NCBI RefSeq assembly: GCF_027943255.1
Contig: NC_072896.1
Location: forward strand, 42,124,501-42,188,500
DNA length: 64,000 nucleotides
Direction: 5' to 3'
DNA from: Anastrepha obliqua
Lineage: Eukaryota; Arthropoda; Insecta; Diptera; Tephritidae
Shown here: in pieces, positions 1 to 12,099 of the stretch
Layout of the letters: every line of letters begins with the position of its first letter
Numbering within the stretch: position 1 is the first letter of the stretch
The notes under the pieces: model-generated
Database searches by the model: none
What the model saw: the letters and a program-made list of their open reading frames with translations, nothing else
Told to the model about the DNA's origin: nothing
Program-made: the position numbers and the translations under genes

Positions 1-833
1 ATGCTGAGCACCTAAATCACGTTGACACAAAACAGCAGCATTTAAATCATTTTTAAGCGACTCTGCTACCGCAGCAAACTCAACTCAACTCCACTGAACT
101 TCACTTTTAGTTGCACGACTTCATAAACCTCTCCACTATGCATCTGTGAAGTCGACGACTCTCCATGGACCAATTTTATCTCGTTTTTATGTTTCCTTCT
201 ATTTCATTTACTACAATTTCTATTTTTTGTCCGTCCACTGCCTTGTGTGAACGTGCGTTTGTTTTATTGGAATTTATTGCGTCGCGTTTTTACGCCTAAT
301 AGATATGTAGCTTCAATTTGAGGAAGAACACTGCAACGAGCAACTTTTATGTTATGCCTCGCCACTTCTTGCTGCTTTTGCTGTTATTGTTCCTTGGTGT
401 GCAACTTGTTATAATTGTGGCGCAAATCTTCACCCCTCGGTATTCTTAAATATTTTGCCCAATCATTCATGACTACTTGTGAAAAAGAAACAGATGTGCT
501 GAAAAAATTAAAGAGGGAGCGCTGCACGGAAGCTTTATAGCCACCCTCTTCGCAACCCTATGCAGCCAGGCATATAACTCAATTTCAAAGCATCAGGTAT
601 GTTTTTCGCTAATATTTGCTAGCCATAAATTTACTTTTAGTCACACTCGTGTCGACACCTTTTTATGGATGATGAAATTCTTCATAGCTAATGCCTTAAA
701 TTTTCTAAAGTTTTTCTAAAACTTTCGTTAGTACAAGTTTCCCAAAATGTTTTGAATAGATTTATAAAAGATTCATTTTTAGTGAAAGTTTTTTGTTTAG
801 TTTAAATAGTTCGGAACTGTTCTTATCTACATA
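1..833. other. Intergenic, no gene seen
   Basis: A+T-rich sequence with no reading frame that looks coding and no recognisable transposon. It ends at the TA dinucleotide where the first mariner relic begins. Confidence 0.5.
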
Positions 834-1388
834 AAGGATTTTCCAATAACTGGTGTTACAGGTGAATGGATTGCGCTATCGAGAGATAATTAACGATTTT
901 TATGCCCGGAATTGGATGGTATTGATCTGGACAACGTTTATTTTCAACAAGACTACGCGCTACGTGCCACACAAGCAACGAAACCATTGATATTTTACTG
1001 TAAAAGTTTCCGAACTGTGTTATCTCTCGAAGAGGTGATCACAATTGGACACCGAGATCTTGTTATTTAACACTTGTGACTTTTTTCTTTGGGGTCACGT
1101 GAAAGAGAAAGTCTACGCCAACAGCTCAGGGTCGATTTAAGACCTCAAAGATGGAATTCGTGAGGCTATCGAGGACATAGGGCAGCCACTTTGCAATTCG
1201 GTTATGGAAAATTTCATGAAAAGGGTATTGTCCTGTAAGCGTGGTCGTAGTGGTCGTTTGCCTGATGTTATTTTCCACTATTAACGGCATAACTTCCTCT
1301 TTATAATGAAATAAACAATCGATCATTTGTTTTAAAAAATAGCATTTTTCTCTGAATATCAAAATAACACCTCTTATTGGAAACTCCA
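834..1388 (+). mobile_element. rosa-type (DD41D) mariner, internally deleted copy A1
   Basis: Non-autonomous mariner relic. The left end reads AAGGATTTTCCAATAACTGG from 834, and the right end is a diverged inverse of it (AATAACACCTCTTATTGG) reaching 1388. Both are flanked by TA, the mariner target duplication. Directly inside the left repeat the sequence jumps to the late core of the transposase (NELRY-like codons), so the DNA-binding domain and first catalytic Asp are missing. What remains (about 870-1284) includes the ATCHTSNET block, FFLWGHVKEKVYAN and the C-terminal DVIFHY, broken by frameshifts and stops. The junction matches the copy at 47348. DD41D elements of this kind are known from tephritids as the rosa family. 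The assignment rests on the better preserved copy at 17463-18156. Confidence 0.85.
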
Positions 1389-1740
1389 TACATGCATATG
1401 TGCACATAGGTTAGCAAAAACTTACCGCACAAATTGCATTGAAAAAATTCATCATAGTTCTTCTCAAATATGGTGGCTACTTACCTGTAATAAAAAGAAA
1501 AAAAAGATAAATAAATATTTTGTCAAACACTTGAATAAGTCATCTGCACATGTCTTAATTACAATAAATAGACAAATATGTGTTCCTTACATCCCTTTAA
1601 CAGCTAAAGTATTACTATTTCTAAGGTAAAGGGAAATCAATTTAAAGTTATCGGATTTTAAATTGAAATAAAAGAACGAAAATTCAAATTTATTACGCAA
1701 TCTTTTTTTTTTGTTTTTTTGTGAAGATAAAGACAATCCC

Positions 1741-2272
1741 TTTCAAATGTTAGCCGCAACTGCGCCGTGATGCGCCCATCCGTTAATTTGAATGACTCGT
1801 TGGAGGTCTTCGATCGGTATCCCGGGCTGCAAATTCCGGCAAAAAGTCGTTTATCAAGGCGCGATAGCGTTCACCATTCACTGTTACATTGGTGCCAGCC
1901 TTGCCTTTGAAGAAATATGGGCCGATAATTCCTCCAACCCATAAGCCACACCAAACCCTTTATATTCATTGCATACAATGGCTGTTCTTGAATGACTTCG
2001 AATTGCTGTTCAGCCCGAATACGGCAACTTTGCTTATTGACGTAGCCATTTAGCCAAAAGAGGGCCTTACCGCTGAACGGTTATGTACACCAAAAGTTGG
2101 CCTGATAGGTTAATTTGACGATTTGTAAACGTTATTGAGGTTTAAGTTTCTCTCTTGAAATGTCAATCAATACTGAAAAAAATATGTATTGGGTTTAACA
2201 ATAGTCACGTGTGATTTGTCAAAAGAACCCTGTTCGAAAAGGTACCTCCAATCTGATCACCCTTTATAAAAA
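1741..2272 (-). mobile_element. Mariner-like relic of a second DD41D-type family
   Basis: Read on the minus strand, the segment encodes pieces of a mariner-like transposase core: KQSCRIRAEQQ, then GLWVGGIIGPYFF, then VTVNGERYRALINDFL. These blocks occur in the same order in rosa-type transposases. The blocks around the second and third catalytic Asp are not found. The probable 5' terminus is at the right, where the minus strand reads GGGTGATCAGATTGGAGG just inside 2265. Stops and frameshifts mark it as dead, and its left boundary is unclear. Confidence 0.6.
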
Positions 2273-2565
2273 ATTATATATAATTATAATTCCAGAGGTA
2301 TTTTAGTGCTGAAGTGAAAGAAATTATTCAAATCTCAAAGCAAAAAAATCAGTTCAGATCAGAAATGTCAAAACACTTATTCAAGGTGGCGCAAAATGAA
2401 TCACTTTAATGGAAAATGAATCACTTTTACGTAAATCATGTTTGACACTTGTGAATTCGACTGCTACAATGTACAAAGAAATAAACAAGCAAAAATGTTT
2501 TTTTTTTATTTAGTAAAAAAGTTTTTTCGAAAAAAAAAATCCGAATATATTCAGAAAATTCAGAA

Positions 2566-2637
2566 TACAAGTTTATTCTTCAAATTGTCGCCTTCAAAGT
2601 ACTCGCCATCAACTGCAACGCACTTTTTTGATTGATT
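2566..2637 (-). mobile_element. Mariner transposase C-terminal fragment
   Basis: The minus strand reads SKKCVAVDGEYFEGDN followed by NLKNKLV. This is the usual C-terminal end of DD34D mariner transposases (a K-C-V/I-x-x-x-G-x-YFEG pattern). Only about 24 codons are recognisable, and no inverted repeats were identified. Confidence 0.5.
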
Positions 2638-2639
2638 GC

Positions 2640-5450
2640 CATAGCCGGCAGTCTGATCTTAATGCCTTTCAGCAATCATGTCGACTATATTGTTCACCAT
2701 CGCTAGCACTTGGTGCAAAGAAATGTTGCTGGTGACATTTAAAGCCCATCTGGTCGCATGGCACCAGTGATACGCAGTGTCAACCTGTCAAAACAGCACG
2801 TTTTCTGGACCTACCGTTAGATGAGTGAGACGAAGACGATCGATGACTACATCGCACTGGCAGGGCTTAGTAAACTGCTACAACAACTTTATTGTTTCTA
2901 AAGCTCGAATTCATTAGAAGAAATCCAGATGGATTTAAGGATACCTGCATTTTAAGGTCTCTTTACAATTCATTAGTTGTAAGGAGCCGCATTGTTTATT
3001 ATTGTCTGGTTTCGAATTCATACTATTCGACACATACTAATAAAACCGAAAGGGTTTACAAAACTTTTACAACGATGGCATTACATAGGGGGTTCCTGTT
3101 CTCTAGAGCTCGAAAATTTAGGGTATTTTCAGAAAGAATTATTAACCAATTTGTTTGTAGCTATGCCTCGTACTAAAATATAAAAAAAATACGGCAAAAT
3201 GGCGCGGTTTTGAAATTGACGCTCTAAAAATCGATTTTTCCAGTTTTTTAATAAAACAAATACGAAATAATTGAAACAATAATATGATTCTAGTACAGGC
3301 GATAGCCATTGATGTTGTGAACAACATATTAAAATTTCAGACGATTCGGTTGACTAGATTTTTTTTGAATGAATTTAAAGTTTGAGGTACAGGAGCGCGC
3401 AGATCACTCTAAGTTAATGGGCTATAGAAGCTATAATATTGGGAATTTCCAATTGAAAATTTCACAGTATATTCTTAAGATACTATACTTTCGAAATATC
3501 GAAAAACCAAAAAATCGATTTTATAAATAGTCTGTAAGGTTATCCTGCAGACTAAATAAATAAATATAATATGGGGTTTTAATCAAAACGATATGAGTGT
3601 AGATTGTAATTGTAATACGATCCGTAAATACTGGTTTCTATGAGCTTATTTAACTGTTGGCGAGCTCTAGGCTTCTCTCTTTCACTCCTCTCACTCTCTT
3701 ATTAAATAATAAATGCATAAATAATTGGCGCTCACACTTTTGTTAGGTGTTTGGCCGAGCTTCTCTTCCTATTTTCTCATATTTTGTTACTGAACGCTGG
3801 CATTTTTTTAATCTCTACTTATAGTATTTCGTTTTCCCTTTATAAAAAGCTGCAGAGAACATTTTAAATATGATCAAATCAGTTGAAATAGACAAAAAAT
3901 ACTATTAAGTGCAAATACATACATATGTATGTATGCGTGTAGATATAATGCAACCTCTAATATAATCGAGCATCAAATGATTTTTCTCAAGAATGTGTAC
4001 TTATGAACTTATAGACCATCCAGCGCCTCTTTGGTACATTTACCCATTGGAAAGACAGAGAAGGGGATCCTAAGCCGCATTTGATGCAATTATAAACAAT
4101 TACGAGCCTCATTAATACACTGTGACTACATAAAAACGAAATGGAATCAGCTTGAAGTATTAAGTTCGTAAGGGAACTTAATATACGCACAAACATATCT
4201 ACACGCATAATTGTGTATGTTATGTGTTTGAGTATTCTCTATAGCCGCATTCGTAACACGATCGGAATGGGTCGCCCAACTGAAAACGTGCGTACACCAT
4301 TAGCGGCAACAGCGACACAACAAACAAAATCACACGCCCTAATGGCATCGCGACGCATACTGCCGTTAGTCTTTTACACTGCCACATCAGATAATCATCA
4401 CCAGCATTAGAGGCATTAGCAGCGGCATCCCCTGGATCACAACTTAACTGCACTTTGTCCGTCGCTGCCACTACTGCGCCTACGCATCTCTTTGGGTATG
4501 CTCTTTGCGCTACCGCTCCGGCCCAAATTCACACAATTAAATTTTGACAGTCTCAAGTGGAAGTGAAGAATTGAGAAATTGAACAAGAACTTTGATGGTG
4601 CATTCAAGCGTACATACCATAAGTTCATTTTGTTGTTGTATTTACCCGTTGTGACGTAGCGCTTAATGCATTTGCCCATTGGCAGCGTTCGAGCTCTTCC
4701 CGGTATTTTAAACGAAAACAATAAAAATTATAAAGACAATTTAATATCTGATTGTGAGTGATGTGACAATCCGTGGCAGCGTCCTCTTCAAAGAATATCC
4801 ACTCATCCACATTAATGTTACGCTGCTGGGAGGGAATAAACTTTTCATTTGTGATAGTACACATTTAATTGGGTTAATGCGATTATCGACAGACAGACAT
4901 AGGCAGTATAAAAAAACGACAAGCATCAGTATAATGAGAAATGAGGTCTGAGATATGCAACAGGCCTGCTTTCCTTAAGTCGCCACATTTACAATGATAT
5001 GTGCACTCATATAGCGTTCGTATATGCCCACATTGCAATCCAAAACTAAACAAAGTCTGGATTTCCTCTCAACAAATCAATCAACTAGAAATTGTCGTCT
5101 ATTTGCACGAACTGGAAGTTTTTGTTTTCCACTTTTCGGTTGCAGCTGTTGATCAACACAGAATCTATAACATGACACATGTTCTCCAGACAAAACTGCG
5201 ACAGCAGCGTAGCAGCTCTAAGGGAGTGTCATTCCCCACTTGCTGACAGTGCACTTGTCCAGAATGCGAACCAGCGAATAAATAGAAAGTAATGTCATTT
5301 TTTAACTATTAACCATAGCCATTAACATTTAACCATAAAACTAATCGGAGACCGAACCTCGGAAAATAGTATAACCATCATCCACGCCGCAAGGCCATAG
5401 GATTATATGTAGGACTATTGTGACTGTAAGACCGACAGGTGCAAACTCGA
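2640..5450. other. Intergenic stretch, no convincing gene
   Basis: Apart from a SINE tail at 3703-3775, this stretch holds only short overlapping frames on both strands with no start, splice or domain support. An ACATACATATGTATG simple-sequence patch lies at about 3916-3935. Around 2695-2885 there is a block ending in CTACAACAAC that could be a retroelement 3' end, but I could not place it. Confidence 0.4.
3703..3775 (-). mobile_element. tRNA-SINE, 3' tail fragment
   Basis: Minus-strand 3' end of the SINE family: CTCGGCCAAA, 17 bases, then AGCGCCAATTATTTATG. The A+T tail (ATTTATTA-like) continues into the flank. Only the last ~70 bases are present. Confidence 0.75.
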
Positions 5451-5479
5451 AAACAGTTCCTTAAAACATAAGGTAGGAC

Positions 5480-6960
5480 TATCTAATAAATGTCTTTAAG
5501 AGATGCACGGCATTTGCGAGCAATGATGGAATTAATGAGAACTCCACCAAGAAATTTAATCGGCGTTCAGAATAAATATTAGATTTCTTCTAACCAGACA
5601 GCTACCTCATAAATGGCTAGAATTTCAGCCTAAAATACACTGCAGTGATTAGGAAGGCGAACCGAAACGATTACATTTGGCTTTTTACAGTAAGCTCCAA
5701 AGCCAACTTTATCGACAAGCTTTGCGGCATAAGTAAAGAACCGTAAGCAGTTTTTCCGACCAGGTATGATGACTATGACCAATTACGTTTAGCTGAAATT
5801 CTTGTACTAAATATTAAAATGGTTCATCGTTATTAAAATATGGTTCATCCAAACAATAGACAACAGGATTAGTTGGACGCAGACCGAGTATTAAGGCCGA
5901 GTGTCCAACACCTAAATCACGACATTGATTAGTTGCGGCTAGCCGATCAGCAGTGTTATCGACATTCTGTTTGCCAACCAAGTCTGGGAGAAGTAAGAAG
6001 AAAAGAGTATTCAGTGCATCAGAGGGTATGATTCTAAGAGCGTCGATGATACATACAAGCGCCATATGTTGAGCTTTCGAGAGCCGCCTACTAGACTATA
6101 ATCTCGTAAAGGAGGATAGGTCTGATAACAATCCAATACAGCCAGTGAGCGTTTTTCGGAAGAAGACCCCACCTGCGACCCATGGTTTTTTGGATGAAAA
6201 TAGAGCTAGAGTAGCTTTCCTTACTCTATACCTAGATTCATGATTCATTTTATTTTCTTGTCGAGACTAACATCTAAATATTAAATCTAAGCAGCTTACT
6301 AGGAACGGTCTGCATTAGATCGCTTAGACTTCAAAGATATTTGCCACATGTGGCAACATCTATGTCATCTGCGTAAGCGATTACTTTACAGCGCCGACCA
6401 TAGAGCATCAAAAGCAGATCGTTGACGATCCACAGAAGAGGACAAAGAACACCTCCTTAAGAAATTCCTCTGAAAACTGTGCGAGCGGTGCAAGACGCAC
6501 CAAAATTCCGACTAACTAGTGGGCTACGTACTAATACTCCGATTGACACATCAACTCTAACCTTACAAAGGACCGAGAGTATTTTCTCTGGAGACATATT
6601 ATTAAATGCATCTTCACTATCTAGGAAGGCTGCTAGAGTATATTCTTTAGCCGAAAAATATTTCTCATTAGTATCCACAAAAAAGTGCAAGACAGTAGTA
6701 CTCACACTTAGTGTAACCATGTTGAGCTGCCGAAAAGTTACCACTGTTCAAGCAAGCTTTTATATGAAGATCGATCAAACGCGTCTGAGTGATCCAGTGA
6801 CTCCTGTCGCCTTTAAGACCAGTCCCCGGAAGCTCTATTACACCTTCGAATGTGATAGTATAGCGAGATTAGATATTTCGGCCAGAAGAAAGGCACAAGC
6901 GCTCAGTCCAACCCAGCTCCATCCTAGGCTTCAGCTCCATCTTAAGTGACCGCAAGGTGA
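5480..6960 (-). mobile_element. Non-LTR retrotransposon (RT + RNase H), degraded, LINE-B type
   Basis: A minus-strand relic of a LINE polyprotein. Going 5' to 3' on the minus strand, it shows an RT palm entry (LAAFLDSEDAFNN, about 6640-6600), a GGVLCPLLW block near 6440, the catalytic YADD box at 6375-6364, and a thumb/linker region (about 6065-5814). It then shows an RNase H-like stretch with VDKVGFGAYCKKPN and HCSVF-AEILAIYE (about 5740-5610). RT plus RNase H in one frame is typical of the Jockey/R1/LOA/I group. Several stops and frameshifts are present, and no ends or target duplication were found. The other RNase H-type fragments (26.3, 39.8, 45.9 and 61.5 kb) may be the same or related families. 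Confidence 0.75.
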
Positions 6961-7500
6961 CGAGCATTTAATTATGAGAAAAATAAAAAAAAACCCCTAC
7001 AAATCGGCTCCCAACCAAACCACAGAGCTTCAGCAGAAATTAGACAAATCATGTTGAGACGAAACTATGAGCTTCTGACATACCGAGTAGCAAGAAAGAA
7101 AGAAACCATTCATTACCAAAAACAAAAATAACCAACTGAGCCAAGGGACCTCCAAACTAAGCATTTTGATTTCTGCAAGAAGGAAATTTTTGGAAAATCG
7201 AAGTTCAACCTTTGTGGATCAGCTGCAATGACTTACGTTTGACCGAATCCCATTACCGAGCTCCGGAACAGCAACTCAAGCCAATGTGAAATATGGTAGT
7301 TGCATTGTTGGAAACTTAACTTTAGTCGAAGATATCATGAGTAAATAAATACACTTCAATATACTAAAAAATAACCTACTCTCAGGTGCCGAAAAACTTA
7401 GAATCTGTTGAGATTTCCGTTACTACCAGAACAATACCCAAAATCCTAACGGCAAACGTGCATACCTAGCTACTTACATTACATGAGTAAACCACCGGAC
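6961..7500. other. Unassigned A-rich stretch
   Basis: No gene, terminal repeat or protein similarity recognised. It lies between the LINE relic and a SINE. Confidence 0.4.
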
Positions 7501-7736
7501 AACCACCGTAGTCGCTTGTCTTGGGGCTTGACTTGATTCGGAAGCATGCAGGTTCGAAACTCCGGGCGCGAAACATGAAATTAGGCAATCGAAAACCTCC
7601 GAGTGTATTTCTTCCATGAAAGAGCCCCTCATAAAAAACCACTTGCCGTTCGAAGGCTGCTTAAAACTGTAGGTCTCTCCATTTGTGGTTAAGACGCACA
7701 TCACTAATAGGAAGAGGAGCTCGGTCAAACACCGCA
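7501..7736 (+). mobile_element. tRNA-derived SINE, copy a
   Basis: The head contains a B box (GGTTCGAAACTCC) but a decayed A box. The body follows with AAACCTCCGAGTGTATTTC, TGCCGTTCGAAG, CTTAAAACTGTAGGTC and AAGACGCACATC, ending in GAGCTCGGTCAAACACC. The normal GCGCCAATTA end is replaced by a (TA)n run at 7737-7765. Confidence 0.8.
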
Positions 7737-7896
7737 TATATGTATATAATATATATATATATATTTTGGTATGGGAAGAAGATTCCACCCTCGTAAAGGA
7801 GGGGTCGCTGCTGATCCTCTTTTTGATATTTGTTGATTTGAAGGTGTATATATGATATGTCTACATTCGTCCCGAAAAAACAGCATTTGCGGGAAG

Positions 7897-8268
7897 TTAT
7901 GCGTAAGTAAACATCGAAAATATTGGAGCCTGCCAAGTGAACCAGATCCATCGACAGCGAAAAAAAATATTCATGTTTCAAAGTTTATGTTGTGCATCTG
8001 GTGGTATCATAAGGGTATCATCTACTATGAACTTCTTAAACCATCTGAAGCCATCACTGGCGATCATTATCGACTGCAGCTAATGCGTTTGAATCGAGCT
8101 CTCAAATAAAGGTGGGACGGTAGACATGACAAACTAATTGTGATGCATGACAACGCCAGGCTACACGTTGCTAAATCGGTCTAGAAATATTTAGAGGGAC
8201 TGTATTGGGAAATCTTGCCACACCCTACGTATTCCCCAGAAAGGATGGAAACTTATTCTCATACCCAA
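7897..8268 (+). mobile_element. DD34D mariner relic with internal deletion
   Basis: Encodes the mariner core blocks KHRKYWSLPSEPDPSTAKKN, MLCIWWYHKGIIYYELLKP, ITGDHYRLQLMRLNRAL, then MHDNARLHVAKSV and EILPHPTYSP. The second catalytic Asp (HDNAR) is kept. Just after YSP the sequence jumps to the very end of the gene (a KLIPIPN-like end), so the third Asp region is deleted. It is the same family as 22800-23735. In-frame stops show it is dead. The 5' third and the inverted repeats were not found. Confidence 0.75.
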
Positions 8269-8617
8269 CATATATGTATGTATATCATGAAACTACTGGT
8301 CCAATCATCCGCTATGAACATGGTCGAGAATTTTTAGGCATTGCATCCGCTAATACTAAATTAGCAACTTTTGGAAGAGGAGAACAAAGTCGAGCCGGAA
8401 ACTACAAAAAACTACTCGAGCCAATGCCAGCTACCTTCGAAGCTGTATTAAAGACGAAAAGAGATCAGTGAAATGTGTTTTTGTTTTTAATTCTTAAGTT
8501 TTTAGCCATAAGTAAAAATAATAAATTACCCTATAGGAAGATTTAAAATGTTTGCAAATGGCGTCTCAGGCTGATGTACATACTAAGGAGGCTAAATGAT
8601 TTAGATATTCTTCTTCT

Positions 8618-8623
8618 TTTATT
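8618..8623 (-). promoter_or_regulatory. Poly(A) signal AATAAA (minus strand)
   Basis: AATAAA on the minus strand lies about 90 bases past the stop codon of the candidate terminal exon at 8712, a plausible 3' end for that gene. Confidence 0.4.
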
Positions 8624-8711
8624 TAAAATCTACAGAAGCAAAGGATCTATTCTATATACACATAAATTGTTACAGGAGACCGTTTGCTCATGAAAGCTCA
8701 TGTCATAATCA

Positions 8712-9132
8712 TCAATTTGCCAACCAATCAGAAAGATCAAACTGTCTTTGTAAGCGATTTATGAAATTGTCTGTGAAATTGATAAATCGTTGCATCTCAG
8801 ATGTCTCGATAATCTTTGCTTGGTTTAAAATTAGTCCGCACACTAACAGCAAACTGTTGTAGACACAATCAATTATTGTAAATTGATCGCCATTCAACCG
8901 GCAGTCAGAGAGCGGTGGTGGCTTCCGCAGATTTTTCAAACTAAAAAAAAATTGTTGAAAATTAATTAGTTTGACAACTGTGCATTCCAAAGCATTCGCT
9001 GGGCGCTTGCCTGCAATTGCTGGCAATCACACAAATATCCGCCGAGATCGGTGGTCGCTTCGTTTGGTGCAGACCGTGCAATGAGCACTGCGGCATGACT
9101 TTTAGTGGCTGTCGTGAGATAGTGAAATGTAA
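8712..9132 (-). CDS. Candidate last two exons of an unidentified gene
   Basis: The terminal exon is probably 8940-8712. It follows a strong acceptor (nine T, then AG, at 8950-8941) and encodes SLKNLRKPPPLSDCRLNGDQ..., ending MQRFINFTDNFINRLQRQ FDLSDWLAN-stop. An upstream candidate exon, 9132-9011, follows another acceptor (GTGCATTTACAG). It could join through a GC-AG intron (donor CAG/GCAAGC, about 70 bases, branch-like CTAAT), which keeps one open frame of 117 codons. An alternative GT donor (TT/GTGTGA) in another frame also joins in phase. I recognise no domain. The last 60 residues look like an amphipathic helical tail. A poly(A) signal follows. An open stretch at 9730-9470 (minus) might be a further upstream exon, but I could not link it. 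Confidence 0.35.
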
Positions 9133-9929
9133 CTGTAAATGCACAAAAATTTATTTTTCTATTTCGTTATTTAATAAAAGTGTGTTGCTATTCTAGTTTT
9201 TTGAAGAAACGGATTTTTGTTATAAAAAAAATTGAAAGCATTAAAAAACTACACCCATTCCCTAGTTTCATACCACTGTGCACATCAGTCACTGCACTAT
9301 TGCAGCGAAGTGACGTTTTAATGTACAGACATAATTTCCCTGTCATGCTCAATATAAGTCTATACATATAAGTACATACATATAATAAAATTCCTTTTCC
9401 GTTCGAGGCGGCCACACGATAGGTCTAAGTATTTTTCTTGGCAACTTCGATAGTCGAGATGCCGACAAGTTAGAAGATTGAATACAGTAAGCAATTTGGT
9501 GCATGGCACACGACGAGAGCAATTGGCTCGGAATCATAAAAGTTGTTCAGTGCTGCGTTTATTTGTGGACTCATAGCTAATAACGAGAATTCTTTCGGAC
9601 CAAATATTTTCCAAATAAAAATAACATTGTTTTTTTGTATACCAATTGGCACCAAATGCCGAAAATAGAAATTTCTTTGCTGAAGAATATTAGAAAACAT
9701 TTTTGAAGTGGCAAATCTTTTTCCCTTCAAAATTCATATTTCAGTAGCTGAGTGAGCTTGTATGTGTCATAACGACTGGGAATCCAATAAATGTCTCAAT
9801 AGAGCTCTTAAAGTGCATGAAATAGAAGGAATAGACATTTTTTTTATAAAAGCGGTCGCCTTTGAGCAGACAATGGCTGACCTTCGGTAATATGTCATTT
9901 ACAAAAATATGACTCACAAATCGAAATTA

Positions 9930-11870
9930 TACTCTATTCCTCTTTTTATTGATTGGCATGATAAACGCTTAAGTGATTTGGGCCGAGTTTAACAAAGCCC
10001 ACTAGCCACTAGTGGCGCCATACCAAGACCTTCTTCGCCGATATTTGCAACGCAAAGCAGGCTTCCTCCTTCTCTGCTACCACCATCGACATACTGCATT
10101 TTTATTCACTGTCTGGGATATTCGCTATCAGCAACGCACAAAGGTCTAAAAATCTTCCAGACAAATTCTTCATTGAATTTCAAATCCGACAATATTATTG
10201 ATGTTAATTCTGGTTATTAAATGAACGACACCTTAATTTTTACTACTTAAAAATTATAACTAGCAACGGCGACGTGGGTATCGAGACGCAATTGCGTCGA
10301 CTGTTGATTTGTTGTTGAAGGAGCTGCTGGCATTTCTGGTATTGCTTGGAAACCTAAATCAGGCACCGTAACATGCAGGCAACCCCATTTTAATGCTGTC
10401 GACAGCGGCTTTAAAATCGATAAAGAGATGTTGTGGCTTGACCCTATTTCACGGGCGTTTTCCTAAGACTTTGCGTATTGCACATATCTGATCGATAGTT
10501 GATTTTTATGGTCCGAAAGTACGCTGATAAGGTACAGCGCCTGGTATGGTTAACGTGGGTACGCGCCGACATTGGCATTACCCACACGGTGCTTAGAGTC
10601 ACAGCGGATTAATTTAATGTATTGATCAACACCCCGAAACGCTAAAAGCTTATAACAATTGGTAGTATGGAATGGATACATTAACCGCGTTAGTCAGATT
10701 CAAAACCTATCTAAACTCCTGCCGTGGAAAATACTCTACCACATTTGGATATTAAACCACAACCACTACTAAAATCCTTGATCCTTCGATCACAGTGAGC
10801 TCCGTGGGAGCAGACTTAAATCTCCAATCAGACTTCGTAGCCGAGACTATTACAAGTTGAGCTTCCATACTAAGAAAAATGTCCCTAACCATCACATTCA
10901 CCTAACAAAAAATACAGAACCCATTCACACAGACTCCAACTGAGAGCACAAAATATTTTCGTCGTTGAAACACTTCAATCGCATACCGACTTAACATTTC
11001 ATTACACCAATCACATCATAGCGGCCATTAGTTCAACTAATCTCCACACGCCCAGGAATCCCTAGTATCTCGAGCTTTGCGAATAGACATGCACCCAGTC
11101 CTGCCTTAGCGTCCCACTTAGCGTCACTTACGGATAGTTGCTTCTTAGGGTATATGCCCTGTATGCAGGAACCTCAAGCACAGGGATGCAAAACCCAGAT
11201 TTCCCCCGGCAAATTAAATGTCACTCAACATTGAGACCGATGTCCCAAAAATCTTATCATATACTCAAGACACATCCTGCAGTGACGGCATACTCAGTCA
11301 ACAGCACACCTTATCAAGTCAAGAGGAGGAGCATCCAACAAAACCTGCAACGCATCTGTCGCATCAAACCGACCATATTTCGCATAAGAGCTAATGAATG
11401 CACTTGACTAGCCAAATGTTTGAATAGCTCAGCCACCGGTCCCCCTGATCCAGCGGCTTCGTTGACATTTTTGTATTTTGGACGCGGTATTGTGATTCAC
11501 ACTTAGTCATGGTCGGCTAACGGAACAACAGTCCAGTCGTCAGCGATTGGCTAATCGGCGTATTCATGATGTAATACTCACTACTGTCACCATTCAGCGA
11601 GTGTGAAAAGTGTTTCCTGCATAAATTAAGTACGTTCTGGACGTCAGAGAGCAGATCACTGTTCGTCGTACAGGAAAAGACCTCAGCTGATAAAATATTC
11701 AGACGTTTTCTTATGCTTCCTTTCCTTTTAACACCCGGTAACTATCCCATATGGCTCGCCAATCGTTTTTGCTGATTTCTTCGATAATGGTCCAAGTCGA
11801 TGTTAGATCCTCGGATCCTACAAGCATCTAAAACACTGGAAATACTGATTTCGTGCTGAAAAATTATCGC
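9930..11870 (-). mobile_element. LINE-A copy 1 (RTE-like non-LTR), interrupted
   Basis: Minus-strand remains of the LINE whose ends are defined at 52 and 59 kb. From right to left it shows DVQNVLNLCRKHFSHSLNGD (11700-11600) and a decayed KNNKAAG-GLPAELFK motif (about 11480-11410). After a gap it shows YQRTFGP-KSTIDQI and HLFIDFKAAVDS of the RT domain (10560-10390), then the VTVxSY region (10330-10265). The 3' end GAGTTT/CTCGGCC...GCCAAT lies at 9930-9990. The 800 bases between 10600 and 11410 are not recognisably LINE-A and may be another insertion. All parts are full of stops. The clade (RTE-like) is a best guess from the KNNKAAG and FDTKRGFRQGDS motifs seen across copies. Confidence 0.7.
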
Positions 11871-12099
11871 GTTTGAGTTGTATCATTTTTTCTTTTTACA
11901 TTAAAATATAATATTTTACCTTTGTACTTTAAAAAAATTTGGCAGATTGGGAGAGAAAGAGTACTCAATAGCCTGCAGTTTGTAAAATGCCGTTTTAATT
12001 TCATATCTACCAGCTCAAAATTAATCGTTAGCAAATAGTACCATCAGCATTCTTACTCAGCTTAGAATAAATATGTATATACTTTATGTAGATGTTAAA

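Noticed and set aside
2695..2885. Possible LINE 3' untranslated region ending GCTACAACAAC
   Set aside because: The CTACAACAAC end is suggestive of a retroelement tail, but I could not link it to any coding piece or second copy here.
4220..4471. 83-codon minus-strand frame with a hydrophobic segment
   Set aside because: No ATG at its start, overlapping frames on the other strand, no recognisable family or splice support.
6479..6949. 156-codon plus-strand frame
   Set aside because: Antisense to the reverse-transcriptase domain of the LINE relic, which shows YADD and RT motifs on the minus strand.
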